A stretch of DNA of 64,000 nucleotides from Cannabis sativa (GCF_029168945.1 NC_083602.1:28321323-28385322); one strand, 5' to 3'; positions 11,575 to 24,500 are shown, numbered from the stretch's first letter. Made by a program: numbers and translations. Notes: generated from the sequence alone by a model not told the origin.

Positions 11575-14516
11575 TCATTTATAGGCATAGGTGGGTTCAA
11601 ATTGTCTGGGCCACAAATGACACGTTAGCCTGGACGAGTGGAGCCTAAGAGGAAGGCTCTTAAACCTGCTCTCTAAAAGGTTGGCTGGCCATAGCCTCAA
11701 TAGGCTAGCCGACCACTGCCTCCATAGGTGGGCTGGCCACAACCTCTTCAAGTTGGCTAGACAGTGCTTCCTCAGCAGGGCCAACCACTTGGTCTGTCCC
11801 CTGGCTGGCTTGATCTTCCACCAACCTACTCTTATAGAATTCATTCCCCTTAGAAGTGAACTCTCGTAGAAGGGACACCCTATCTACCCAAGATTGACGT
11901 TGGGATTGTGTAGATAAACCTCATATAGGACCTCAGAGGATAAGCCTATATATTCGTTCTTGATGGATTGTTGCCCATCAAGGGCCAATTTCTTCTCCCG
12001 ATGCTCCTTCTCAAGCTCCTTTTGCATCCTATAGGTCTCAGCAATGAGCCTTATCACCTCTTGGTTTTGAAGACCAAGCAGTCAGTTTAGGCCATCATTT
12101 AGATCTTGGTTCTCTGTCAAGCGAGTCGATAAGTCAGCCTGTATCTGGGTGTGTGCATCCTTCTCCACCTTAAGCTCAGCCTCCTTGGCCTCTAACTTCT
12201 TTTGAGGAACACCAGCAGATTCCTTGGTCCTTGCATGGGTGAGGCTAAGCTTTAGCATGGCCTAAAATCAAAAGAAAAATCCAGTTAGAAGTGGAACCAA
12301 CCTGGCCAACCAGAATCTTAATATTGTCTCTTTGGCTGGCTAAAAGATTCTATAGGTCGCCCAGCCCCTGTCAGATCAGCACCTCAAGTAAAATCGAATA
12401 AACAACTTAAGAATGAGAAATCTCTCAGGGTGTTGGAAGTCAAGCACTCCAACTACTCGGACTCCAGCTCCTAGAGCTCCCCGTCAACGCTTGGAAAGAA
12501 TCTGCCAAGGTCATTCAGAGCAATCTCAGCGTCCCTTCACCTGTGGATGAAGTAGCTCCCCTGCTAAGCCTCTAGACCCCCTTGCTTGAAGGCCTACGAG
12601 GGGGTGGAATGCTCCTCGGGGGAGGGTCCATAATCACTAGGTGGTCAACGAAAACAGGCCCTGGAGGAGGAGGAGGCAATGTGGATTGATTAGCATCAAA
12701 TGATCTAGCAGTTTGGGCCACCTTGGCCTGAGGATGACCTGAGGAAGTACTACCAAAAAGCCTTCCTGCTAAATCCCTCATCCTAGAAGCCATATCTAGA
12801 AAATAGAAAGTAACAAAGTTAGAATAGAAGTTATCAGTATTAAATGCAAGAAAAAGTAAACAATCGATACTATCAACTACCATCTAAGGGATAATCATCC
12901 TTGGAGGAGGAATCAAGTAAACTACTATCACTAATGGCTACGTTACCTTTGTCTCTAGAGGCAAGCAGTGGACTACCAGGCCTGGATGATCCTTGGCCTC
13001 TGGGCCTAATTAGCAAGGAGGCATTACCAACAGTACCTCCATGTGCCAAACGTTGTCGGAGGGCCCAATCCCTCCTGGCTATGTCTCAGTTGTAGGCCTT
13101 CCCCCCAGGCTAGGCTCATATCATTGGAGTGTCATTTGGGCCTCAGAAAGGACCTTCAACTCCCTCAACACCAGAAATAGGAGGATATGAACCATACCTC
13201 TGAAAGTTTGCCTCACAAGCCAGTCTGAGTATGTCCCTCCTCTCCACAAGGAGGGATATGATGTGATTAGCTCTATCCTTCAACTGAAGATGGAAATAGA
13301 ACGAGCGTATGTAGGCCCCTCTAAAAGCAGCGACTGACATATCTAATATCCCAGGCAATGAAATAGGTATGGGAGTACCGTCTTACATTCGACATGGCTG
13401 TTTGTGTTACCTAACAATTACTAACCCATCTGGCTAAAATAGAAGATCCAAACTGGCCTTGTTTTGGAACAGACTTCACGTTAAAGAAATACCCAATCTC
13501 ATAGGGTGAGGGCTAAGGCCAGCCCAACTTTGCATAAAGGAAAAAAGTATCGAAAGGTACTTTATTCCTTTCGAGGTGATTTAAGTAGGACACAACCCAA
13601 AATAGTTGGCAATGTCCCTAAAATACGAATGTAAGAGAGTATAGCTCCTGGTAGGCTTATCACAGCGAACTTCTCTCACGAGTCCTCCACTCCTTATCTC
13701 ATCAAACTTTCTAGCCGACAAAGACAATGGAGGGGATATCCATCTCTACTGCTCCCTCCGCTCAAGAATTTGAGGCCCAGTAGCCTCCTCCAAGACATGG
13801 TCTATCCTGACCACTGACGGATGACCAAGAGCATTCAAAGGTCGCTTGACCTCATCAAAAGAACCCAGAGGGGTTTTCAAAAATATGGTACAAGTTTTGT
13901 ACCGCCTCCTAACGGGTACAGCCTTTTGGACTTCAAATATGATATCTATCCTAATCAAAGCGTCTTCTTCTTGACTAGCCACAAGTAGCTCGGCCATCGA
14001 TTCCTCGACCTGGTCGACCCCTGCCTAAACATGTTGGGGTTGTTAATCCTCCTCAACAATACTGACCCTTTTGCTCATCATTAGCACAGTGATGTGTGGG
14101 TCATAAGGGGGTGCCCTACAACATGTTTGTTTGGTCCTTGCCATGATAGACTCAGAGTTTATAGAAATGGTAATCGTAGTCTCTATGGTAGGGAGATCTC
14201 TAGCTAGTGAAGTTGCTCAACCAGTGGGCAATATATCGAGTACACCTTCCCGAACATTATAGGTCCATAAACTAGGGAGGAACTGCCTCCACCCTTGGTT
14301 CATCTCCCAGATGAATCGACCATAAAATTCACTGCCTATTCGCTCCGAGTAGCCTTGATGCTAGACTCTAGGCTCTAGGGAACCACTGCTAACCTAAAGA
14401 TCACTCGAGGAACTACTCGAAGAACCAGCTAGATGGTGGTCTTCAAAGAGAAGACTAAGTAAATCTTCGTCTATTCGATTGTCACCTCCCCAAAAGTCAC
14501 GCGAGTTCCTTTTCAT
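11575..14516 (-). pseudogene. Antisense coding relic of Tat-like element F (Transposase_28-like, coiled coil)
   Basis: A minus-strand reading starts at ATG 14516 (MKRNSRDFWGGDN) and can be followed, with about ten stops and at least one frameshift, to about 11580. In the same frame as the start lie MARTKQT (14144) and MAELLVASQEED (13997). The middle (about 13700-13400) reads YTLLHSYFRDIANYFGLCPT and then GYFFNVKSVPKQGQFG, resembling the plant 'putative gypsy-type transposon' domain family (Transposase_28) by general pattern only. The part near 12800 is Pro-rich. About 12250-11950 is a clear coiled coil rich in Lys, Glu and Leu (KKLEAKEAELKVEKD, KELEKEHREKK). The end carries an 8-residue tandem repeat. 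Function is unknown. It could instead be a captured host gene fragment. Confidence 0.6.
11678..11821 (-). repeat. Six-unit 24-bp tandem repeat coding an 8-residue motif
   Basis: Six consecutive imperfect 24-bp units. In one minus-strand frame they encode units such as VEDQASQG, TDQVVGPA, EEALSSQL, EEVVASPP and IEAMASQP, with one unit carrying a stop. A period that is a multiple of three and a consistent acidic-to-small/Pro pattern indicate that it expanded while coding. Confidence 0.7.
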
Positions 14517-15256
14517 ACAAAAGATAAGGGGAGGTGACCAACTAGACAAAGTGACAAGACTTAGATGAAATACTTGTCAATTGAACCTAAGGATACTAGC
14601 CAGGAAGTTCTATGGTTCAAAGCTAAAAATCAGCAAAGTACGAGTTCCAAGTGCAAGAACTTGGATGGACATTGAGTCTTAAGTTGTTAATTGACAAAAG
14701 ATAGACTTGCCCTAAGAAGTGTCATACAGAGTATCTAAGGGAATCAAGTACTAGACAAGAGTTGAACAGGCTCATAAGGCCATAATAAAGTACTTGCGAG
14801 AGTCAAAGAGGACGAAAAACTGGCCATTATGTTGGCCTCGAAGGCATGTGCCAGCTAGGGTTCCAAGGCATTAGCATGTGCCGGCTAGGGTCCCTGATCA
14901 AAGCAGGAACTGGCCAGGGTTCCAGGCTGAGGCCCAGAATCAGAAAGCTCCCCGAAATGGCTCCATGTGCCGGCCAGGGTGTTCTATGGATCAAAAAATA
15001 TATTTTTTGAAAACTCGAATGTGTTCTTTGTGTTCTTTGTGAGTCAAAGAGTCAAGAATCAAAACAAATCTCAACGTCAAATCTTTTTCATTAGGTTATC
15101 ACACATTATGCATCGTAAAGCTATCACGTAGATCATAATGTGGAGAAGATTATAATCTAACGTAAGAATCAAAAATGTAAAAAGCTTGAACTCAATAATG
15201 GTTGATTCAAGAAAACAACTAGAAAATGGGATTTGAAGAGTTACCCACTAATGAAG
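14517..15256. other. 3' non-coding region / probable LTR part of element F, left of solo LTR G
   Basis: No gene. A purine-rich stretch (GATAAGGGGAGGTGACC, about 14525) could be the polypurine tract. Between about 14845 and 14985 the motif CATGTGCCGGCTAGGGT recurs three to four times in degenerate form. Boundaries of the expected LTR were not resolved. Confidence 0.4.
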
Positions 15257-17164
15257 TGTTGGGAAAATTTACTAGTATCTAGATTTACTAACAAGTATGT
15301 TGATTAACATCCTAAATATGAATATCTATAAAACAATGAAATTAAACACATAAGAGTTTTGAAAACCCTACATTGGTTGCAGTAGAATATAATGACTCCT
15401 TCTGTTCATATCTCTAGCCCTTGATTCCTTTCTGTAGGAGAGCATTATCAAGATCTGCACCTGAATCTCTTTCTCTCTTTTGGGTTTGGTTACCATCGTC
15501 TTACTCACTATGATTGAGTACTTGAGTTGCTATGTGTGGGCATTTAACTCTTTCACTCAAGGTTTCGAATTGGATGAACAATGAAGGAGGTTTGAAATCA
15601 TTATTGAAGGTGTCTCTCATCTACTAGTTGCCACACATAGAAAACTAGGTTTGATTTGGTTGAATGGTCAAGCTGATAAGAGGATGAGATGAGAGCATCA
15701 TGTTCCTTTTATAGTATTTCAATTAGGGCTTAGGGTTGAATTATATAGATTAAAAAAGAATAAAACATTGTGAGAAAATTCAACACTAGGGCCGACCGTA
15801 AAGGACCAATCTCTAGTTACAATTTTGCCACTTTTTCCAACCACTTATTCTTCTTTCAATAATACCATATTTTCTAATTCAATCCTATAAATGCAAAAAA
15901 CTATTTATTTAATAATTATAATTAATTATCAAATAAAATTGTCATTTATATTATTTATTAATTAGACCATACAAAGTCTCTTAATTAATAAATTAACCCC
16001 AAAACCTCTTTTCTTCACAATTAAGCCCTTGCTTAGTGAAAATTCATAAATAAGACATAGTCTAATTTAAGAATTATAATTGATTAATTAAAATCAATTA
16101 ATTGAGTCTGCAAGCAGTATTATCTCAACTAGTGAGGGGCCATGGCCCTATATAACCGAGCTTTCAATAAGTAGATCTAGAATTTACCAAGTAAAATTCT
16201 CTAACTTATTAATTCTGCCTTGCAACACTATAGATTTGGAATTGAATAGCACTCTCAAGTCTCAATTATGTAGAATGCTTTATATGTACTAAAATATAGA
16301 TACGTTATAATTATCCATTGTTACAATCCTAATAGTCCAAGATTCTCTATAGATGATTTACATTAAATAGGGACAAATTTACCGTTCTACCCTTCAAAGT
16401 ATTTTATCCTCAAAACACTTAGCTACCTATAAATGATACTTCAGTAAACTAATATAATTACTGAAATGAGGCCTCAATCATTTATCTCTATTCAACAAAG
16501 CTCGAAGGAAATTATCGTTTCACTTCTAAATACTTATAGAAGCTATAGATTCCATACTTATGATTAGCACTCCCACTCAATCGAACTACCATGTTCCCAA
16601 GATGTAAATATCCGCTAGAACCATTAGTTAGCATCCACAAAAACTTGAAGAACATAAATAATACAACTAAGATGAACCTAACCATATCAGGATTACGATC
16701 CATAGACCTAAGATCAACCATTGATATTGACTTAGAAAGATATAACGATAAGTTTATGATATCTTATCTAAGATTAATATCGGTCCCTTCCAATGTATAT
16801 ATCCATACATCTGATACTGGTAAACTTTTCCAATGCCTTGGAAAGGACATAACAATTATCCAATGTGTAAGTATCTCTTATCGCCGATTATCATGTCAGT
16901 CTAAATCCAGTGAACTGACAAATCATGTAAATTAAGTATTTAAACATATAATCATGATTATATTCCTTTGTGCTGACGACACTATAATCATGAACAAATA
17001 TATATATATTTATATATGTTTTGGACTTAAATAAAATTTATACATTAAGTATAATCATGAAATAAATCATGTCAACCACGCAACATAAAATGATTTTTGA
17101 TCTTTATTAATTAGTAAATGTGATTATATTGAAAAGAGTTTTATTTAGGGCACAAAACCCAACA
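15257..17164 (-). mobile_element. Solo LTR G of the long-LTR copia family
   Basis: A 1.9 kb LTR starting TGTTGGGAAAATTTAC and ending CACAAAACCCAACA, with no internal region. It is flanked by the 5-bp duplication TGAAG (15252-15256 and 17165-17169). It is a diverged member of the same LTR family as E, A, D and I. A solo LTR is the usual product of recombination between the two LTRs of one element. Confidence 0.93.
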
Positions 17165-17822
17165 TGAAGTCCACTAAGGATGCTTGTGGGACAGTTAGCT
17201 CGTTAAAGTGAAGCAAGAATTCTTAGAGTTGGGGACCTTGGGGGCATTAGGTTGCCAAGGGAGATGAAGAGCTTTTTTTTTTCTTTTTCTCAAAGAGAAT
17301 TTGAAGAGAGTGAGAGGAAATAATAAGTGTGGAAATGAAGGATGGCCAAATGAACCTTATACAGGTTCTGGCATGCTCTTCCCTTTAAAATTTAGTGGGC
17401 AGTTGCACTGCCTACAAAATGGCCATGCAAAAGATCAATAGTTCCCTAGTGGGAACGTGTGCAACAAAAAAAAAAAAAAAAGAAAAAAATTTTAATGATT
17501 GACAAAAAAGTCATTCTTTGTCATCAAGCGCGTCATATGAGAGGCCAAGTATCTCACCAGCCATAAGCTACCCGGTTAAGACTTTAATAGTCAAAGCTAG
17601 AGTTGGAAAGTCCCTATCACATTCAAAGAGACCCACACTAGAAATTACAAGGTAAGAGTCTGTAATCTGTGTGGTATTATCTCTCGAATGAATACAACAA
17701 AAAGGAGAGTAGGTTATTACCCGCTAATCAAGGGGGTTGAACCTCTACAAATCGTTGTGTCTATTTAATTACTTGATTTTATAGTTTAGATGTGGTGATT
17801 TTGATCATAAATAAGGCTCCGC
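17165..17822. other. Element F terminal region right of solo LTR G
   Basis: Continues the F sequence after the TSD. It includes an A17 tract (about 17465) and a stretch (17680-17760) with the character of an LTR R/U5 region. No coding sequence seen. Confidence 0.35.
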
Positions 17823-19308
17823 TGTTAACTCAAACTTTTAGGTCTTCTTATTTTGTTGATTAAAAAATATTTGATTATTATTTGTTACTAATAATTTTTT
17901 TATTTTGTAGCTCAATCAAAAGGTAAAATAAATTTTTCTAAGGCAAAACAGTAATTTTACCAAACTTCTCAAAGTAACCCGAAGTGGATTCAATAAATAT
18001 ATCAACTACCTCATAGTTAATAAGAGTAAGAGATTCATCAAGGAATGAAGAACTCAAGACCTTATTCAAAAGAGGTCTTCAAAAGCTCAAAGTCAAAAGT
18101 CAACCCAAAAGTCAAAGTCAAAGTCAACTCTCGGAAAAAGTCAACTTTTGATCAAAACATGCAAATCAAGCTAGGAAGCTCATCTACATCAAGACTACAC
18201 ACAATCAAATGGTGCAAATTTACTTTAGTCTTGTTAAAGTGTTTTGCATAGTACTTTAAGGTTAATAAGTACAAATTTTTGCCCACTCACTAACTTTTGC
18301 GACAAGTTTTCTAACCTGATGGTTCAAAAAGTTTTTTTTGATTGACTTTCTAAATCACATTTCATTTAACTAAGAGAACAAAATTAGAATTTCTGAAATC
18401 GGGTAATCGAGTAAAAAGTTATGCACGTTTTAGTTGAAAAAATGCAAAATTTGCCATTGTAAGCCATCCAAAATTTTGATTGGAATCCAGAATTTCGGTT
18501 GTAATCATTCCAGAATTTTGGTTCCCATTCAAAATTCTTGTTCACCATAGATTTCTCCTAGAAATGCGTGCTAACGACTAGAAACGGGTACATTTCACCC
18601 CAACACTATGTAAACTTGATTTTTACTCAAAAATTGTAGTTGGCTGAGCATTTATATCATACACGAACCTATTAAAGTGATATTAATGAGCTCCTAAGTT
18701 TAAAATCCAACAAACACTTTTCACACACTTTGAGCCATAATTTATATTTATTCATTTCAAGTGTGCTTGCTTATCACTCTAGGTTTCTATTGTATCATCA
18801 TACATCTAGAGTGATTTTTCTTGTAGTTTCAAACACATTTTTATATTGTGATAGAGGTGAGGTTGGCACCGGTATTGTAAACAACACGGTTATAGTGAGA
18901 TTGTCACTACAATAATCTGAGAGATAGGTTAATAGTCCTTGGCGGCGCAAAACTATTGTAAGAGGTTTGAAAACACCTTGGTGAAAATTTCCCAGTTGTA
19001 AGGGTTAGTCAAGCCTGTTAATTGGGCTCGATATTAGAACTCAAAGCTAGGTCCATATCTTTGAAGACCAAGGACGTAGGTGGCTTAGCTCTACCAAACA
19101 TTGTAAAAATAGAGAGTTTGCAATTTCTTACCCTTAAACTCTTTACATTACAAGTTTGATTATTTGTTATACATTATTGCTTTCTATATTACTTGCAATT
19201 ATTTGATTAAGTGTTTAATTGCATAGTTTGGTGTTAAAAGTTTTAATTTACTAAAATTAGCTTAAATTTCCAATTCACCCCCTCTTGGAAATATATTTTG
19301 GGCTAACA
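17823..19308 (+). repeat. Probable 5' LTR of element B
   Basis: The right end is firm: GGGCTAACA followed by TT and the primer-binding site. The left end is set at TGTTAACTC (17823) because TGTTA mirrors the terminal TAACA. An alternative TGTTAC lies at 17883. No second LTR is in the window to verify it. Confidence 0.5.
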
Positions 19309-19310
19309 TT

Positions 19311-19321
19311 TGGTATCAGAG
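19311..19321 (+). other. Primer-binding site of element B (initiator Met tRNA)
   Basis: TGGTATCAGAG, the standard copia sequence complementary to the 3' end of initiator methionine tRNA. It lies 2 nt after the LTR end and 42 bp before the gag ATG. Confidence 0.85.
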
Positions 19322-19362
19322 AAAAGGCTCAATTTATTTGATTAGATTTCACAATCTAGAGC

Positions 19363-19580
19363 ATGGTGTTTCCAAGTAATTCATACAATAACATGTTAGA
19401 AGGTTTTAGCATAAATAGAGCACCATGCTTAAATGGAGTAGATTTTCCTTATTGGAAAATTAGAATGGAAACTTACCTTCAATCCATAGATTATGATTGG
19501 TGGCATATTGTGTCTAGTGGTTCTTACATTGCTATACATGTTATAAATGGTGTAGAAGTTGTTAAGACTTATGAGGCATA
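19363..19580 (+). pseudogene. gag: Element B gag, N-terminal exon-like fragment
   Basis: Starts at ATG 19363 and reads a typical copia gag N-terminus (APCLNGVDFPYWKIRMETYL; WW motif slightly later). It is cut at codon about 73 by insertion of element A. The same frame resumes after A at 29706 with the shared GCATATG, confirming an insertion into a coding frame. Residues appended from the LTR after 19580 are not native. Confidence 0.88.
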
Positions 19581-21474
19581 TGTTGTTGGAAATTATTTTA
19601 CCAGGATCTTAGATCTACTCACAAGTATGTTGATTAACACCCTAAATATGAACTTTCTAAAACGATGAAATAAACACATATAAAGTTTAGGAAACCTTAC
19701 ATTGGGTGCAGCGGAATTAAATGACTCCTTCCGTTCAGATCTCTAACCCTTGTATCCTTTCTGTCGCAGAGTATTATCAAGATCTGAATCTGGATCTCTT
19801 TCTCTGAATCTTTGGTGCTGAAACTCCTTCTTGCTGAAAGTCTTTCTTCACGATCTTCTTCACTATGATTGAGGTATCACTTGCTGTGTGTGGGCACTAC
19901 TCTAATCACTAAGTGTTTCGAAATATTAAGGAAGAAGAGAGAGAGAGAGTGGGCGGCCAAAGGTAGAGAGAGAGGCTCATGTTTTTTCTGAATGAAAAGT
20001 GTAATTTTCCTGAAGCCTTCACTATCTATTTATAGCATTCCACTAGGGTTAGGTTTGAATTATTTGGCATTAAAATAATGAAAATATCAGAGGATAAATC
20101 CTATAAAAGTGGCCGGCCACGGCTAATTGGATTTGGGCCTCACTTTTTTGCAATTTTGCAGTTTTATCACTTTTGTATCTGATTTTCTCAAAAACGCCAA
20201 TTTTCTAATTCAACCATTTAAATGCCAATTCTAACTATTTAATAACTATAAATAATTATTAAATAATATTGTCATTTATCATATTTATTAATTGAACCAT
20301 ACAAAGTATCATAATTAACAAATATGCCCCTAAAAACTCTTTCTTTACAATTTCGCCCTTACTTAGTGATAATTTCACAAATAGACATAGTCTAATTTGA
20401 GAATTATAATTGATTAATCAAAACCAATTACATGAGTCTTACAAGCAATATTATCTCAAATAGTGGGGGGACCATGGGTGTATATAGCCGAGCTTCCAAT
20501 AAGTAGATCAAGAATTTATTACTAAAATTCACTAACTTATTAATTCTTCGTTGAATCCACGCATAGAACTTAGAATTGCACTCTCAGTATATAGAATGCT
20601 CTATATGTTCCACCATATAGACACATCATTAGTTATCCATTGTTATAATCCTAATTTGATCAATGATCCTCTATATGAATGATCTACACTGTAAAGGGAT
20701 TAGATTACCGTTACACCCTAGTATGTATTTTATCCTTAAAACACTTGACCCCGTATAAATGATATTTTAGCTTATGTGAAATGAGTACTCCACCATTTAT
20801 TTTCGTTTGGTCAAGCTCGAAGGAGATCATCCTTTGCTTACTATTCGCCATATAGAAGCTATAGATTCCATGTTTATGTTATCGCTCCCACTCAATTGCA
20901 CTACCGTGTTCCCAAAATGTACGTATCACCCTGACCTAAAAGTAGGCTTAACTAACAAATCAAAGAACACAAATAGCCTTTCAAGATTGAGCCTAATCAT
21001 AACAGGATTAAGATCATTTAATCTAGGATCAACTAGGCGATATTGACTTGAATAGATTTTACGGTAAGTTTAATAAATCTAAGTCAAAGTTCAATATCGG
21101 TCCCTTCCGATGCATACTCCATGCATCCCACCTGAGCTTTACTTTAACCAATGTTCTGGAAAGAACATAGCAGTTCTCCCAATGCAAGTAAACTCTTGTT
21201 GTAGATTATCATATCAGTAAAATCCTGTGTCTGATAAATATAGGAAACTTTATTCACAAAGTCATGTTTACTTTCTAAAGTGTTGACAACACAATAAACA
21301 GGATCAAGTATGTGAAAAGGGTTTCTGATGAATTTATAAATCAAATAGACAAGCAATTGATAAAGTGAACCAAAACATACACAAATGAATGAAAAATACT
21401 TCTGTTTCTTTATTGATGTTGAATGAAATAGATTACATTTAATTGGAGTTTTATTTAGGGCATAAAACCCAACA
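19581..21474 (-). repeat. 3' LTR of element A
   Basis: Family terminus TGTTGGAAATT at 19584, preceded by a 3-bp TGT that may be a terminal duplication. Ends CATAAAACCCAACA. The sense-strand TATA box CTATAAATA is at 20027-20035. It matches 27717-29700 closely except for the microsatellite there. Confidence 0.92.
20027..20035 (-). promoter_or_regulatory. LTR TATA box, element A 3' LTR
   Basis: CTATAAATA on the minus strand, about 1.44 kb from the LTR start. The same box is at 28254-28262 in the other LTR and in the equivalent place in element D. Confidence 0.6.
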
Positions 21475-21487
21475 AACTCCCACTTGC
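21475..21487 (-). other. Polypurine tract of element A
   Basis: Sense-strand GCAAGTGGGAGTT directly abutting the 3' LTR; it primes plus-strand DNA synthesis. Equivalent tracts are at 1918 (E), 40844 (D) and 59678 (I). Confidence 0.85.
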
Positions 21488-21503
21488 ACTAATATAAAAC
21501 TAA

Positions 21504-24500
21504 TCAGTACATATCAATTAATCCTAAATTCTGACGGTGCTTTTCAAATGCAGTCACGGCCAAGACTTTAGTGAATGGATCAGCTAGGTTGTCCTCTGTG
21601 TCTACTTTCTCAACTAGTACATCCCCTCTTGCCACGTATTCTCTGATAATATGGTACTTCCTTTCAATATGTTTGCTTCTCTTGGGCTTCGAGGTTCCTT
21701 GCTGTTAGCTATCGCTCCATTATTATCACAAAGTAGGACCAGAGGCTTTTCCATTCCAGGGACGACACCGATGCTGGTGAAGAACTTTCTTAGCCAGACA
21801 AGTTCTTTAGCAGCTTCGGCTGCAGCTATGTATTCAACTTCCATTGTCGAGTCTGATATAGCGGTTTGTTTTGCACTTCTCCAAACCACTGCTCCACCCC
21901 CAAGAGTAAACACCATCCCAGATGTAGATTTCCTGTCTTCAAGACTTGCCTGGAAATCTGAATCAGTGTAGCCTATGGGATTTAAAGCACCACCCTTGTA
22001 GACTAACACAAGATTTCTTGTAATCTTTAAGTATTTCAGAATATACTTAACTGCATTCCAATGTTGCTGTCCTGGATTTGACTGATACCTGCTCACTATT
22101 CCAACTGCATAGCAGATGTCAGGTCTAGTGCATAACATTGCATACATTAGACTTCCAACTGCAGAAGCATAAGGAATTTTTGCCATGTCCTCCATCTCTT
22201 GAGGATCAGTCGGAGACTGTTCCTTAGATAGACAGATACCATATCTAGAAGGCATGTTTGCCCCATTGGTGTTGTTCATGGAGAATCTCTCTAAAACTTT
22301 GTCAATGTAGGTTGTTTGAGAGAGAGCAAGAGATCTGTTCTTCCGGTTTCTGATAATCTGAATACCAAGAACATAGGCTGCTTCACCCAAATCTTTCATA
22401 TCGAATTGAGTGTTAATCCATACCTTGATGTGAGTCATTTCCTTGATATTGTTTCCAATAATCAAAATGTCATCAACATAAAGGACCAGGAATACTACTA
22501 CTTGGTCTTCCTTGAGTTGGTAAACACAAGGTTCATCTTCATTCTGAAGAAAGCCGTAGGTCTTGATGATTTCATCAAACCTTTTGTTCCATGAGCGAGA
22601 AGCTTGCTTAAGTCCATAGATAGACCTATTTAATTTGTAAACTTTCTTTTCCTGCCCAGGAAGAACATAGCCTTCTGGTTGCTCCATATAGATTATTTCT
22701 TCAAGTACCAAATTAAGGAAGGCAGTCTTGACATCCATTTGCCAGATTTCATAATCGAAAGCAGCAGCTATGGAGAGAAGAATTCGGATGGATTTGAGCA
22801 TGGCAACAGGACTAAAAGTTTCCTCATAGTCCACGCCTTCTCTTTGGGTATAACCCTTGGCTACAAGTCTAGCTTTAAAAGTTTCGACTTCGCCTCCAGC
22901 TCCTCTTTTCTTCTTGTAAACCCACTTGCATCCTATCGAATGATAGTCATCAGGTGCGTCTACATATTCCCAGACTTTGTTCTTTTTCATGGAATCCATT
23001 TCTGAATCCATGCCGGCCGACCATCATTTCCGTTGCGGACTACCCATTGCCTGTTTATAGGTTAACGGATCGTCTTCAATACTGTCACCAACGACCATAT
23101 TGATTTCACCATCCAAGCCATAACGAGCTGGTTTTGTTGAAACCCTCCCACTACGACGAGGAGCGGTGATCTTCTGAACAAGAACTTTGGTAGTAGTTCT
23201 CTCAGTTGGTTCGACTGAGGGAGTGGGATTGTCTTCTTCACGAGTGGAAGAGGACGGAACATTGGAAGGACTTATATCTGAAAGCATTTCCTCCAACACT
23301 ACTTTACTTTGTGATTTGAAATTCTTAATATAGTCATCTTCAAGGAAAGTTGCGTTTGTAGAAACAAACACTTTATCATCCTTGCGACTATAAAATAGTC
23401 CACCCCTAGTCTCTTTAGAATTACCAACAAACATGGAAACTTCAGTTCGTGACTCAAGTTTACCGTCTTTCTTTCTTAAGACATGCACAGGGCACCCCCA
23501 GGTTCTGTAATGGCGTAAACTAGGTGTACGACCAATCCATAGTTCTAAAGGTGTCTTAGGGATTGATTTAGATGGAACAACATTTAAAATGTCGGTTGCC
23601 ATCTAAATTGCATATCCCCAGAAGGACGTAGGTAGAGTTGAAAAACTAAGCATGGACCTAACCATTTCCAAAAGCGTGCGATTCCGTCTTTCTGCAACTC
23701 CATTTTGTTGTGGAGTGCTAGGGGCAGTTAATTGGGATTCAATCTCAAGTTCAATTAAATGATCTTTGAACTGCATATCCATATATTCTCCACCCCTATC
23801 AGTTCGCAAGATCTTTAATGTTTTACCCAATTGGTTTTGAGCTAATGCGTGAAATTCTTGAAACTTTGCAAATGTTTCAGATTTCTTATGCATAAGGTAA
23901 ATATTTCCATATCTAGAGTAATCGTCAATGAAAGTGACAAAGTACTCATAACCACCTCGGGCTTTTACATTCAAAGGTCCGTAGACATCGGAATGCACTA
24001 ACCCTAGGGGTTGTTTGGCACGCTCTCCCTTTGCAGAGAAAGAACGTTTAGTCATTTTTCCTTCTAGGCAGGACTCGCATACTGGTTGTTCACCTAAGAC
24101 GAAATTTTTCAATGGACCGTCTTTGGTTAGCCTATTGAGTCTATCAAAGCCTATATGACCTAAACGTAAATGCCATAGATATGTTTCATTATCATCAACG
24201 ATATTTTGCTTTTTGTGGTTTCTAGGTTTAGCTACATTGAAAAGTTTGTTATGTAAGGAAAATAGTGTTTCTGGTCTAAGAACATAAAGCCCCTGTTCCA
24301 TGGATGCAACACAAATTTGAATGTCATTTCGAGAAATGGTAGAACCAGAACTCGAAAAATCTAATTTGTATTATTGCAATTGTAAGCATGAAATAGAAAC
24401 CAAGTTTCTACTGAAATTTGGAATGTATAAGACATTGTCTAATTCCAAAATTCTGTTTTGAAACTTGAGTTTGGCTTTTCCTTTAGCTCTAACCGAAACC

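Larger units (their letters stand above)
9801..17822 (+). mobile_element. Tat-like Ty3/gypsy element F, 3' portion
   Basis: Composite of a plus-sense integrase relic (9801-10834), a spacer, a minus-strand coding relic (14516 to about 11580) and a terminal region probably containing the 3' LTR. It is interrupted by copia E at its left edge and by solo LTR G. An antisense gene downstream of pol is a recognised trait of some Tat-lineage elements such as maize Grande. The precise 3' LTR limits could not be fixed. Confidence 0.6.

Noticed and set aside
13020..13100. Plus-strand frame 12901-13095 as a gene
   Set aside because: It lies opposite the antisense coding relic of F and has no features of its own.
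20807..21046. A recurring 79-codon plus-strand frame in the LTRs (also at 29033, 39395, 40183 and 48491) that looks conserved
   Set aside because: It is the same U3 segment of related LTRs, antisense to the element, and its starting codon is not ATG. Conservation reflects LTR copying, not coding.
22316..23005. Plus-strand frames across the copia RT of element A
   Set aside because: Shadow frames of the pol gene on the minus strand. The same applies to 60519-60980 opposite the RT of element I.
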